Positions 1 to 5,347 of a stretch of DNA of 5,532 nt are shown here, in pieces (the first letter of the stretch is position 1; each line of letters starts with the position of its first letter). Source of the DNA: Paracoccaceae bacterium. Lineage in GTDB: Bacteria; Pseudomonadota; Alphaproteobacteria; Rhodobacterales; Rhodobacteraceae. The stretch covers positions 1-5,532 of the forward strand of contig SKUV01000039.1 in NCBI GenBank assembly GCA_007129775.1, read 5' to 3'. The translations under genes and the position numbers were made by a program. Below the pieces are notes generated by a model, which saw nothing but the letters and a program-made list of their open reading frames with translations, was not told the origin of the DNA and searched no databases.

Positions 1-975
1 CGCGCAGCACCGCCCGCCGCGACGGCGCGGCGCGGTCTGGGCGCCCGGCTGGAGACCGGGCTGCGCGTATTCAACACCCTTCTGCCGGTGGCGCGAGGAC
101 AGCGGGTGGGGCTTTTCGCAGGTTCGGGGGTAGGAAAGACCACGTTGCTGGCGCAGCTTGCCGGAGGGATCGAGGCAGATGTGGTCGTGATCGCCATGAT
201 CGGAGAGCGCGGGCGGGAATTGCGCGCCTTCGTCGAAAACGCGCTGGGGCCGGATGGCCTTTCGCGGGCGGTAGTGGTCGCGGCGACGGCCGATCAATCA
301 CCGCTGCTGCGGCGTCGGGCCGCGTGGGCTGCGATGGCGGTGGCGGAGCATTTTCGCGCAGGCGGCGCACATGTGCTGCTGGTGATGGATTCGATCACGC
401 GGCTGGCCGAGGCGCATCGCGAGATCGCGCTGGCGGCCGGTGAGGCGCCATCGATGCGCGGCTTTCCGGCCTCGACCGCGGGGTTGCTGACGGCCCTGGC
501 CGAACGGGCTGGCCCGGGTGCCGTGGCCGAGGGCGACATCACCGCGATCTTCAGCGTTCTGGTCGCGGCATCGGATATGGACGAGCCTGTGGCCGACATG
601 CTGCGCGGGGTTCTGGATGGCCATGTGGTGCTGGACCGATCGATCGCCGAACGGGGCCGGTTTCCGGCGGTGGATCTTCTGCGATCAGTGTCGCGCAGCC
701 TGCCGGAGGTGGCAAGCGCGGCCGAGAACGACCTGATCGGCGAAGCGCGGCGGCTGCTCGGGGCCTATGCCGGAGCGGAAATGATGATACAGGCCGGACT
801 TTACGCAGCGGGCAGCGATGCGACCGTGGATGCGGCGATCCGGCTCTGGCCGGCGCTTGAGGCCTTTCTTGCCGATGCGGAGCCGGACAGGACGACGGAG
901 AGTTTCGCCCGACTCGCTGCCATTCTCGGTCGCGAGGCGCCGGATGTCACCCCGCCTGCCGCCGTGCCGCAGTGA
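1..975 (+). CDS. fliI: Flagellar export ATPase FliI, 3' part (5' end outside window)
   Basis: This frame is open from the first base to TGA at 973-975, giving 324 residues of a protein usually about 440 long, so roughly the first quarter (N-terminal domain) is missing. FliI is the cytoplasmic hexameric ATPase that helps deliver substrates to the flagellar type III export gate. Visible in order (residues of the fragment): Walker A AGSGVGKTT at 40-48; the family signature GERGREL at 68-74; Walker B region LLVMDSITR ending at 134, with Asp130; and the block with DMDEPVADMLRGVLDGH plus AERGRFPAVDLL, which in this family follows the nucleotide-binding core. The ATP synthase beta subunit and type III secretion ATPases share this fold, but the GERGREL/DSITR wording and the flagellar neighbours favour FliI. 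The usual GYPPS motif reads GFPAS here, a modest divergence. An internal ATG/GTG start is unnecessary because coding similarity extends to the left edge. Confidence 0.95.
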   Translation, partial: RAAPPAATARRGLGARLETGLRVFNTLLPVARGQRVGLFAGSGVGKTTLLAQLAGGIEADVVVIAMIGERGRELRAFVENALGPDGLSRAVVVAATADQSPLLRRRAAWAAMAVAEHFRAGGAHVLLVMDSITRLAEAHREIALAAGEAPSMRGFPASTAGLLTALAERAGPGAVAEGDITAIFSVLVAASDMDEPVADMLRGVLDGHVVLDRSIAERGRFPAVDLLRSVSRSLPEVASAAENDLIGEARRLLGAYAGAEMMIQAGLYAAGSDATVDAAIRLWPALEAFLADAEPDRTTESFARLAAILGREAPDVTPPAAVPQ

Positions 976-982
976 GGCGGAG

Positions 983-1016
983 CGGCCTCGGGGGGCATCG
1001 AGCCCCCGCTCGGCCG
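983..1016. terminator. GC-rich hairpin after fliI, candidate terminator
   Basis: Eight bases past the fliI stop there is a perfect 6-bp stem GGGGGC/GCCCCC (991-996 with 1002-1007, loop ATCGA). It is extended by an outer 5-bp stem CGGCC/GGCCG (983-987 with 1012-1016) across a small internal loop. No run of T follows on either strand, so this may be a weak or Rho-assisted terminator, or only an RNA 3'-end stabiliser. It lies between two convergent genes. The rest of 976-1144 shows only weaker G+C hairpins and no convincing gene. Confidence 0.5.
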
Positions 1017-1144
1017 CGCGCGGCCTGCGGCCACGCCACCCTTGCGGCATGTCGAGCGGTCCATTGGCGCCGCCTCGGGCTGTTTCAGGTGGTGTCGCCC
1101 GGGTGGCCGCAGTCTGACCGACGCGGGCCTTGGACCGGATGGCC

Positions 1145-1957
1145 TTACAGGACCGGCCGCGGGGCGGTTTGCAGCAATTGCAGGGCGACGGAGGAGCCGT
1201 TGCCCATGCCGCCACTGCTGGCGGCCAGCCCGTCACGCAACAGGAAGGTGCGCACGAGGCTCTCGAGACGTTCCGGATCGGCGAACTGGGCTACTTCTGC
1301 TGCGCCGAAGGTCGCGGCGGCGCGGCGTTGAAACGTTTCCAGCTGGCGGTCGATATCGAGGGCCGCGAAGGCCGGGGGCAGGCCAAAGGCGGTCTCGAAC
1401 ACCTTGCGCAGGGGTGGTGTGCCCATTACCGTGAACCAGCGTGCCCGGTCGCTGGAAGGTTGCTCCGCCAGTGCGACGAGATCGCGCCTCAGGGCAAGGG
1501 CGAGGCGCATCGATTCGTCCTGCGCCCCCAGCGCCTCTTCGAAGCGGCGGTCCTGGAATTGCGCGGCGATCCGCTCGGCGAAGCCCTCGGCCTGCGTGCC
1601 CGGAGGCCCGGTGCCCGAGAGCGCGAAGGCATCGGAGAAGGCCTTGTAGCGCCGGTCGGCCAGACGGTTCGCCAGCGCACGCGGCGCTTCTGTGCCATCC
1701 TCCAGCACCTTGCGGATGAAGGCGCGGCTGTCCACATCGGCGCCCAGCCCGAAAGCTTCGAGCGAGATGCGCAGCAGCCGTCGGTCCGACACCAGATCCT
1801 CGGCGGTCTCGACGCTGCCGATCCTGTCCTGGAAATAGGCGAGGTCGCGTTGCAGCGCGGGGGCGCGCGCGAATTGTTCCTGCTGCTGCTCCAGTGTGCG
1901 GGTCAGAAACTTCCAGCCGCCATAGCCGGAGAACGGCACGACGGGTTGAAAACTCAT
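1145..1957 (-). CDS. DUF1217 family flagellar-cluster protein, function unknown
   Basis: A 270-residue protein of the DUF1217 family, recurrently found beside flaF/flbT in Rhodobacteraceae flagellar clusters. Recognition rests on the N-terminus MSFQPVVPFSGYGGWKFL, the block VSDRRLLRISLEAFGL (56-71), RKVLEDGT (82-89), ALANRLADRRY (94-104), and the later WFTVMGTPPLRKVFETAFGLP (174-194). It looks largely alpha-helical and soluble: no signal peptide or membrane segment is seen, and a Ser/Gly-rich stretch (247-256) precedes a short tail. The ATG at 1957 overlaps the flbT stop in an ATGA tetramer, and no clear Shine-Dalgarno precedes it, so translation is probably coupled to flbT. The stop is TAA at 1147-1145. 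The biochemical role is not known; co-transcription with flaF and flbT suggests a part in flagellin supply or filament assembly, which is inference only. Confidence 0.88.
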   Translation of the reverse strand: MSFQPVVPFSGYGGWKFLTRTLEQQQEQFARAPALQRDLAYFQDRIGSVETAEDLVSDRRLLRISLEAFGLGADVDSRAFIRKVLEDGTEAPRALANRLADRRYKAFSDAFALSGTGPPGTQAEGFAERIAAQFQDRRFEEALGAQDESMRLALALRRDLVALAEQPSSDRARWFTVMGTPPLRKVFETAFGLPPAFAALDIDRQLETFQRRAAATFGAAEVAQFADPERLESLVRTFLLRDGLAASSGGMGNGSSVALQLLQTAPRPVL

Positions 1958-2358
1958 TGCCCGGCCCCGGCCAACAGACGCGCCTCGCGTGGCAGGAGCG
2001 CGCGCAGCGCCTTCAATGCCTGATAATGGGCCTCGTCCAGCACCGCCTCGGTGGCGCGGGACAATTGCAGGCGGCTGTCATGGTCCACCAGAACCTGGCT
2101 GAGCTGTTCGATCCCGCGCAGCAACTGGGGTCGTGCATCTGCAGGTGCGACATCACCCGACAGCACCAGTTGCGCGATGTAGCAGACCCGTCGCACCGGC
2201 GTGTTCGCCTGCTCGGGGTGGATCGCATCGCGCAGGCGCAGGATATGGGCGTTGGGCGTAACGATCGCCAGGCGCGAGCGCCGGTCGCCGTTCTCGATCA
2301 CCGCGCCGTTGATCAGGACGCGTTCGCCCGGCGAGAGCTTGAGGACGAGTCCGCTCAT
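1954..2358 (-). CDS. flbT: Flagellin mRNA regulator FlbT
   Basis: A 134-residue FlbT family protein. In Caulobacter, FlbT acts after transcription, binding the 5' leader of flagellin mRNA and reducing its translation or stability until hook assembly is complete. The family N-terminus is clear: LKLSPGERVLINGAVIENGD (6-25), then IVTPNAHILRLRDAI (32-46) and VRRVCYIAQLVLSGD (55-69). The rest is a helical C-terminal half. The start at 2358 is chosen because it opens the family domain, overlaps the flaF stop as ATGA, and has AGGAG at 2366-2370 seven bases upstream; the frame stays open to an ATG at 2580, but that stretch is flaF coding sequence. It overlaps the following DUF1217 gene by four bases. 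Its likely target, the fliC leader, lies about 2 kb upstream on the same strand. Confidence 0.93.
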   Translation of the reverse strand: MSGLVLKLSPGERVLINGAVIENGDRRSRLAIVTPNAHILRLRDAIHPEQANTPVRRVCYIAQLVLSGDVAPADARPQLLRGIEQLSQVLVDHDSRLQLSRATEAVLDEAHYQALKALRALLPREARLLAGAGQ

Positions 2359-2759
2359 GCGACGGCTCCTGCTGCGCTGTCTGCGGTGGTTTCGGTGGCG
2401 CCGCGCAGACCGCGCAGCACGGCGGTGTTGATGTCGACCAGCGGGCCGACATCGGCGCCGTGCGACAGCACGCGGGCGCTGTAATTCGCCGTGAACTCCG
2501 CCAGATAGAACAGTTGCGCGCGCAGTTGCGGGGGCAATTCGTTGCCCGGCAGCGCCACATCCGCGGCGAGCGCGGACCATAGCTGGCGGTTTTCGTGCAG
2601 CGCGCCGGCGAGGGCGGGAAAGCCCGGGCGCCCCGCCTTTGCGGCGGATCGGAGCCGGGCGGTGATGCGCGCGATCACGTCGTATTCGATGGCGCGGGCG
2701 GTCCGTGTCGGCGCGGTCACCGAGCCGTAGGCCGAAGCCGCCGGGGCAGGGAGGGTCAT
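2355..2759 (-). CDS. flaF: Flagellar biosynthesis regulator FlaF
   Basis: A 134-residue FlaF family protein, the partner of FlbT. In Caulobacter and relatives FlaF is needed for flagellin synthesis and acts in opposition to FlbT. Diagnostic segments are ARAIEYDVIARITARL (21-36), ALHENRQLWSALAADVA (53-69), and LPPQLRAQLFYLAEFTANYS (75-94), the most conserved part of the family. The N-terminal 20 residues and the Ala/Thr-rich C-terminus (from about 121) look disordered. A strong AAGGAG site (2766-2771) sits six bases before the ATG. It is the first gene of the flaF-flbT-DUF1217 run and lies 108 nt after fliC. With a terminator hairpin in that gap, its transcription comes either from limited read-through of fliC or from a promoter I cannot recognise in 2760-2831. 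Confidence 0.93.
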   Translation of the reverse strand: MTLPAPAASAYGSVTAPTRTARAIEYDVIARITARLRSAAKAGRPGFPALAGALHENRQLWSALAADVALPGNELPPQLRAQLFYLAEFTANYSARVLSHGADVGPLVDINTAVLRGLRGATETTADSAAGAVA

Positions 2760-2765
2760 TCTGGA

Positions 2766-2771
2766 CTCCTT
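2766..2771 (-). promoter_or_regulatory. Strong ribosome binding site of flaF
   Basis: AAGGAG on the minus strand, six bases upstream of the flaF ATG. It is the best Shine-Dalgarno match in the minus-strand series and fixes the start. Confidence 0.8.
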
Positions 2772-2827
2772 GCTGGAAGGGGCGCGGCGGATGACGGGGC
2801 GCTTCCGCGTCCCGGTCCGGGCGAAAG

Positions 2828-2858
2828 ATCAGGGCCGGGGGCGCGACACCCCCGGCCC
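2828..2858 (-). terminator. Intrinsic terminator of fliC
   Basis: A perfect 10-bp G+C stem (GGGCCGGGGG at 2832-2841 paired with CCCCCGGCCC at 2849-2858, 7-nt loop CGCGACA) begins nine bases after the fliC stop. Read on the minus strand it is followed by TGATCTTTCG, a short interrupted T tract. This is the usual shape of a terminator in a G+C-rich genome. It would isolate the abundant fliC message from flaF, with some read-through possible because the T tract is short. Confidence 0.75.
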
Positions 2859-2867
2859 GAAGACGGA

Positions 2868-4385
2868 TCAGCGGAACAGCGACAGGATGTTCTGCGGCTG
2901 CTGGTTCGCGATGGACAGCGACTGGGTCGCAAGCTGCTGCTGTACCTGCAGGGCCTGCAGCCGGGCCGAGGCGGCCTCCATATCCGCATCGACCAGCGTG
3001 CCGATGCCGGCGCGCAGCGAATCGACCAGCTTGCCCACGAAATTGTTCTGCGTCTCGATCCGGCCCTGGGCCGAGCCGAAGGATGCGGAACTGTCGATGG
3101 CCCGTCCGATCATCGATTCGATGTTGTCGAGCGCGGCGCGGGCGCCGGCTTCGGTGGTGACATCGATCCCGTCGAGGCCGAAAAGCCCGCCAGAGGCCTG
3201 TCCGCCGGCATTGCCGATGGCGCTGAAGCCCACGCTGGCCTCGCTGTTGTCGATCTTGAGTTGCCAGGCGCCGTTGGCGTCCTGATCCACCTGCGTGGTG
3301 ATTCCGTCCATGCCGGCCGCGTCGATGGCGGCCTTCAGGCCGCGCGCCACATCCTCGAAGTTCTGGCCCGGGCCCGCCACATAGTCGAAGACCTGGCTGC
3401 CCACCGACACACGGTAGCCATCGCCGTTCTGAACGCCGGCGGTGCCGCTGAAGGTGACGTTCTGCGCCCTTTCGTCGATGGACCCGCTGGCGAGCGTCAC
3501 CGTATCGCCGTTGAGGTCGGTGATCTGCGTGCCCGCCGCATCGCCGGCGAGGTTCGAGACGCCGACATTGACGCCTTCGAACCCGCGTGTGGAGGTGACC
3601 GTCAGGACGTTGTTGACTCTGCTCGCGCTGATCCCGTCCAGTTGCAGCGCGTTGATCTGCCCTTCGAAAAAGGCGGCGGCATCGTCCTGATCCAGCCCCG
3701 TAGCGCCTTCGAAATCGATCTGCACGCCGTCGACGGTGAGCCGCGCCATCAGGCCCGCGGTTGTATAGGCACCGGTGTTGAAGGTGATCGCCGCGGAGTT
3801 GCCGGTATTGGTGATGGTGCTGTCGCTGGCCTGGGCATTGGCGTTGAGCGAGGTGCCGCCGGTGTTGAAGACGCCCGCGTCGGTCGTCAGATCCTGCCTG
3901 GCAACGCTGATCTGCGATGCGGTCACGTTACCGGAACTGTCGCGGTCGAGCGAGGACAGCACGTTGACCGCATCGGTGCCCTTCACGATGTTGAGCCCGT
4001 TGAACTGGGCCGCATTGACCACCGATTCGATCTGGTCGCGCAGGGCGGCGATGTCGGTCTGGATCTTGGAGCGATCGACGTTTTCTTCCTGCGCGGCGAC
4101 GATCTTGCCCTTGATGTCGGTCAGAAGGTCGGTCACCGTTTCGGCGGCCTGACGGCCGACGGCCACGCTCGACAGGCCGAGCGACAGGCCGTCGGATATC
4201 CCCTTGAAGCCCTTCACGTCCGAATCCATCACCTTGGAAATGGCCCAGACCGCGGCATTGTCCTTTGCCGAGGCGACCGATTTGCCGGTGGAGATCTCGT
4301 TCTGCGTCGTGTTCAGGTTGGCGTTGACAGACTGCAGGGTCTGCAGGGCGACCATTGCGCCCGTGTTGGTCAGAATGCTCGACAT
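2868..4385 (-). CDS. fliC: Flagellin FliC
   Basis: A 505-residue flagellin, the filament subunit exported through the flagellar type III channel and polymerised under the cap. The conserved N-terminal D0/D1 region runs about 1-140: MSSILTNTGAMVALQTLQSV, then NTTQNEISTGKSVASAKDNA (25-44), ending FNGLNIV (128-134). A variable outer region of repeated beta-type, Asn/Thr/Gly/Asp-rich sequence spans about 145-410. The conserved C-terminal helix spans about 415-505 and ends QQQLATQSLSIANQQPQNIL plus SLFR. No cysteine is present and there is no signal peptide, as expected. The start at 4385 gives the canonical N-terminus and has AAGGA ten bases upstream; the in-frame ATG at 4394 lies one base from that site, and one at 4499 would add non-flagellin residues. 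Alphaproteobacterial flagellins as a class are known to escape TLR5 recognition; this one was not tested for that. It is followed by its own terminator and then flaF-flbT. Confidence 0.96.
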   Translation of the reverse strand: MSSILTNTGAMVALQTLQSVNANLNTTQNEISTGKSVASAKDNAAVWAISKVMDSDVKGFKGISDGLSLGLSSVAVGRQAAETVTDLLTDIKGKIVAAQEENVDRSKIQTDIAALRDQIESVVNAAQFNGLNIVKGTDAVNVLSSLDRDSSGNVTASQISVARQDLTTDAGVFNTGGTSLNANAQASDSTITNTGNSAAITFNTGAYTTAGLMARLTVDGVQIDFEGATGLDQDDAAAFFEGQINALQLDGISASRVNNVLTVTSTRGFEGVNVGVSNLAGDAAGTQITDLNGDTVTLASGSIDERAQNVTFSGTAGVQNGDGYRVSVGSQVFDYVAGPGQNFEDVARGLKAAIDAAGMDGITTQVDQDANGAWQLKIDNSEASVGFSAIGNAGGQASGGLFGLDGIDVTTEAGARAALDNIESMIGRAIDSSASFGSAQGRIETQNNFVGKLVDSLRAGIGTLVDADMEAASARLQALQVQQQLATQSLSIANQQPQNILSLFR

Positions 4386-4395
4386 AGCAGGCATA

Positions 4396-4400
4396 TCCTT
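4396..4400 (-). promoter_or_regulatory. Ribosome binding site of fliC
   Basis: AAGGA on the minus strand, ten bases before the ATG at 4385. The spacing supports the MSSIL start and argues against the ATG at 4394. It lies nine bases downstream of the last leader hairpin, so a factor bound there could affect ribosome access. Confidence 0.7.
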
Positions 4401-4408
4401 GATGTTGC

Positions 4409-4491
4409 GCGCTTTTGCGCTCGTTGCGAAAGCGTGCCCCTTGGGCACCAGAAAGGGCGTTCTAGCCGTCGCGCGGGGGCGCTTTGCCCCC
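4409..4491 (-). promoter_or_regulatory. fliC 5' leader with three consecutive hairpins
   Basis: Reading towards fliC, three perfect short hairpins follow one another. The first is GGGGGC/GCCCCC with a 5-nt loop (4491-4475), the second GTGCCC/GGGCAC with a 3-nt loop (4448-4434), and the third GCGC/GCGC with an AAAA loop (4420-4409). They lie between the CtrA-like repeat and the ribosome binding site. The first could instead end transcripts from flgN, but no T tract follows it. The leader of flagellin mRNA is the known site of FlbT action in Caulobacter; assigning that role to these hairpins is inference. Confidence 0.5.
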
Positions 4492-4536
4492 TGCGTCACC
4501 CGGTTCGGGATGCCGGGTCAGACTGGCCGCGATTCC

Positions 4537-4551
4537 CTAACCCGAGGCTAA
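4537..4551 (-). promoter_or_regulatory. CtrA-like box upstream of fliC (TTAG-N7-TTAG)
   Basis: On the minus strand TTAG-CCTCGGG-TTAG occurs 152 nt before the fliC start. CtrA binds TTAA-N7-TTAA; the tetramer spacing matches exactly and each half differs at one base. A promoter near this box would give a leader of roughly 100-130 nt, containing all three hairpins. I see no convincing sigma-28 or sigma-54 promoter in 4386-4592. Confidence 0.4.
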
Positions 4552-4592
4552 ACGCCAAGCGTCGTTTTGGTCGGATTTGAGGTAAACGCGGC

Positions 4593-4946
4593 TCAAGCCC
4601 GGCGCAGCGGGCCGCGCGATGTGTCCTGTAGCAGCGCGCTCTGGCCCGCGCTGTCATAGGTGCGCAGGCCCTCGCCCGCGCGGGCCACGGCGCCCAGCCG
4701 CTCCATCGCGGCGGCGACACCGCCGCGGGCCGCTGCAATCAGGCTTTCGTTACGCTTCGCCTGCCGCGCGATCCGCCGCAGAAACGCGTCATCGGCCCCG
4801 GCCAGCGGTGTCGCCGCCGCGATGACGGCCTCTTTCATCGCCACGAGGGATTCGAGGCGATCGAAGTCACCTTCCCGCAGCGCACGCCCCTCCTCCTGGA
4901 GAAGGTCGAGCATTGCCGCGGCCGCGGCATCCGCCTCAGCCGGCAT
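4593..4946 (-). CDS. flgN: FlgN-like flagellar export chaperone
   Basis: A 117-residue, Ala-rich, almost wholly helical protein with no signal peptide or membrane segment. FlgN chaperones bind the hook-filament junction proteins FlgK and FlgL in the cytoplasm and take them to the export apparatus. The N-terminal part LLQEEGRALREGDFDRLESL (15-34), followed by VAMKEAV, is the typical FlgN pattern (helix, acidic turn, then Leu-x-x-Leu and KE). A second helix (about 53-92) and the tail with GLRTYDSAGQ (93-102) resemble short Rhodobacterales homologues. The ATG at 4946 lies inside the end of flgJ (11-nt overlap), with AAAGG eight bases upstream, so coupling is likely. FlgN sequences are poorly conserved, so the family call rests on length, helical pattern and position between flgJ and fliC. 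Confidence 0.68.
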   Translation of the reverse strand: MPAEADAAAAAMLDLLQEEGRALREGDFDRLESLVAMKEAVIAAATPLAGADDAFLRRIARQAKRNESLIAAARGGVAAAMERLGAVARAGEGLRTYDSAGQSALLQDTSRGPLRRA

Positions 4947-5238
4947 GGCCCCGGCCTTTCAGCGCATTGAAAATTGCTTCCGAAAGCCCGATGCCGCCGC
5001 GCGCCACCATGGCTTCAGCCCGCAACTCCACCAGAAACGAGGCGAACTGGTCTTCGCCCGCGCCCCCGCCGAAGGACGCGCGCGGGGTGCCATCGCCCGC
5101 GGCTTTCAGCATCTCGGCCAGAAACGCAGCCTCCAGTTGCTGCGCAGTCCGGCGCAGCGCGGCTGCATCGTCCGACGGGCGCGGTGGCGCATGGGCGCCC
5201 GAGGCCGGGGCTGGGGGGGCGACGGGCGGTGTGATCAT
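4936..5238 (-). CDS. flgJ: Short FlgJ: rod-binding domain protein without muramidase domain
   Basis: A 100-residue protein consisting of a Pro/Ala-rich N-terminal linker (about 1-25) and the rod-binding domain found at the N-terminus of enterobacterial FlgJ. Conserved features are the helix AQQLEAAFLAEMLKAAG (32-48), the Gly-rich FGGGAGEDQFASFL segment (56-69), and ARGGIGLSEAIFNAL (79-93). The C-terminal peptidoglycan-hydrolase domain of gamma/betaproteobacterial FlgJ is absent, as is usual in alphaproteobacteria (Caulobacter calls the short homologue CheL). It probably assists rod assembly in the periplasm. The ATG at 5238 is chosen for AAGGA at 5249-5253 with a 10-base gap; the open frame continues to ATGs at 5307 and 5370, but those lack such a site and the longest would overlap the divergent gene. 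It is the first gene of the minus-strand series. Confidence 0.86.
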   Translation of the reverse strand: MITPPVAPPAPASGAHAPPRPSDDAAALRRTAQQLEAAFLAEMLKAAGDGTPRASFGGGAGEDQFASFLVELRAEAMVARGGIGLSEAIFNALKGRGHAG

Positions 5239-5248
5239 CGAAATCTCA

Positions 5249-5253
5249 TCCTT
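5249..5253 (-). promoter_or_regulatory. Ribosome binding site of flgJ
   Basis: AAGGA on the minus strand, ten bases before the ATG at 5238, with the same core and spacing as the fliC site. It decides the start in a frame that stays open upstream. Confidence 0.65.
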
Positions 5254-5287
5254 TCTTGTCTGCTCCGGGGGAGTTTCGCCAATCTCG

Positions 5288-5302
5288 GTAAAGAAGTCGT
5301 AA
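5288..5302 (-). promoter_or_regulatory. CtrA-like box in the divergent flgJ/right-edge gene region (TTAC-N7-TTAC)
   Basis: On the minus strand TTAC-GACTTCT-TTAC lies 49 nt before the flgJ start, and at a similar distance (45 nt) from the divergent ATG at 5348. Spacing equals that of the CtrA consensus TTAA-N7-TTAA with one mismatch per half. The 109-nt region 5239-5347 must hold the promoters for both directions; no other clear promoter motif is seen in it. Confidence 0.4.
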
Positions 5303-5332
5303 CGCATCGCGCCGAGGATGCCGCCAAGACAC

Positions 5333-5337
5333 GGAGG
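5333..5337 (+). promoter_or_regulatory. Ribosome binding site of the right-edge gene
   Basis: GGAGG, ten bases before the ATG at 5348. It supports a real gene start close to the window edge. Confidence 0.6.
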
Positions 5338-5347
5338 TGCGGTTACG

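Noticed and set aside
1130..2023. A 297-codon + strand frame opposite the DUF1217 gene, and similar + strand frames at 1894-2484 and 4660-5478
   Set aside because: All are shadows of conserved minus-strand genes, show no family resemblance and have no convincing ribosome binding sites.
4424..4440. Sigma-54-like sequence GGGGCACGCTTTCGCAA on the minus strand before fliC
   Set aside because: With GGCAC aligned to the -24 element, the -12 GC falls one base out of register and the TT is missing. The site is also part of a leader hairpin.
4386..4499. Longer fliC start at 4499 or 4394
   Set aside because: The added residues are not flagellin-like. The AAGGA site is correctly spaced only for the ATG at 4385, which gives the canonical flagellin N-terminus.
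2595..4580. A 661-codon open frame on the + strand, opposite fliC and flaF
   Set aside because: It is antisense to two well-recognised genes. Its protein is an Arg/Gly/Asp/His-rich composition with no known domain, as expected when the complement of a G+C-biased coding frame stays open.
5288..5315. Possible sigma-28 promoter TAAAG ... GCCGAGGA in the divergent region
   Set aside because: The spacing between the two elements is about three bases too long and the -10 element lacks the conserved ATAA end.
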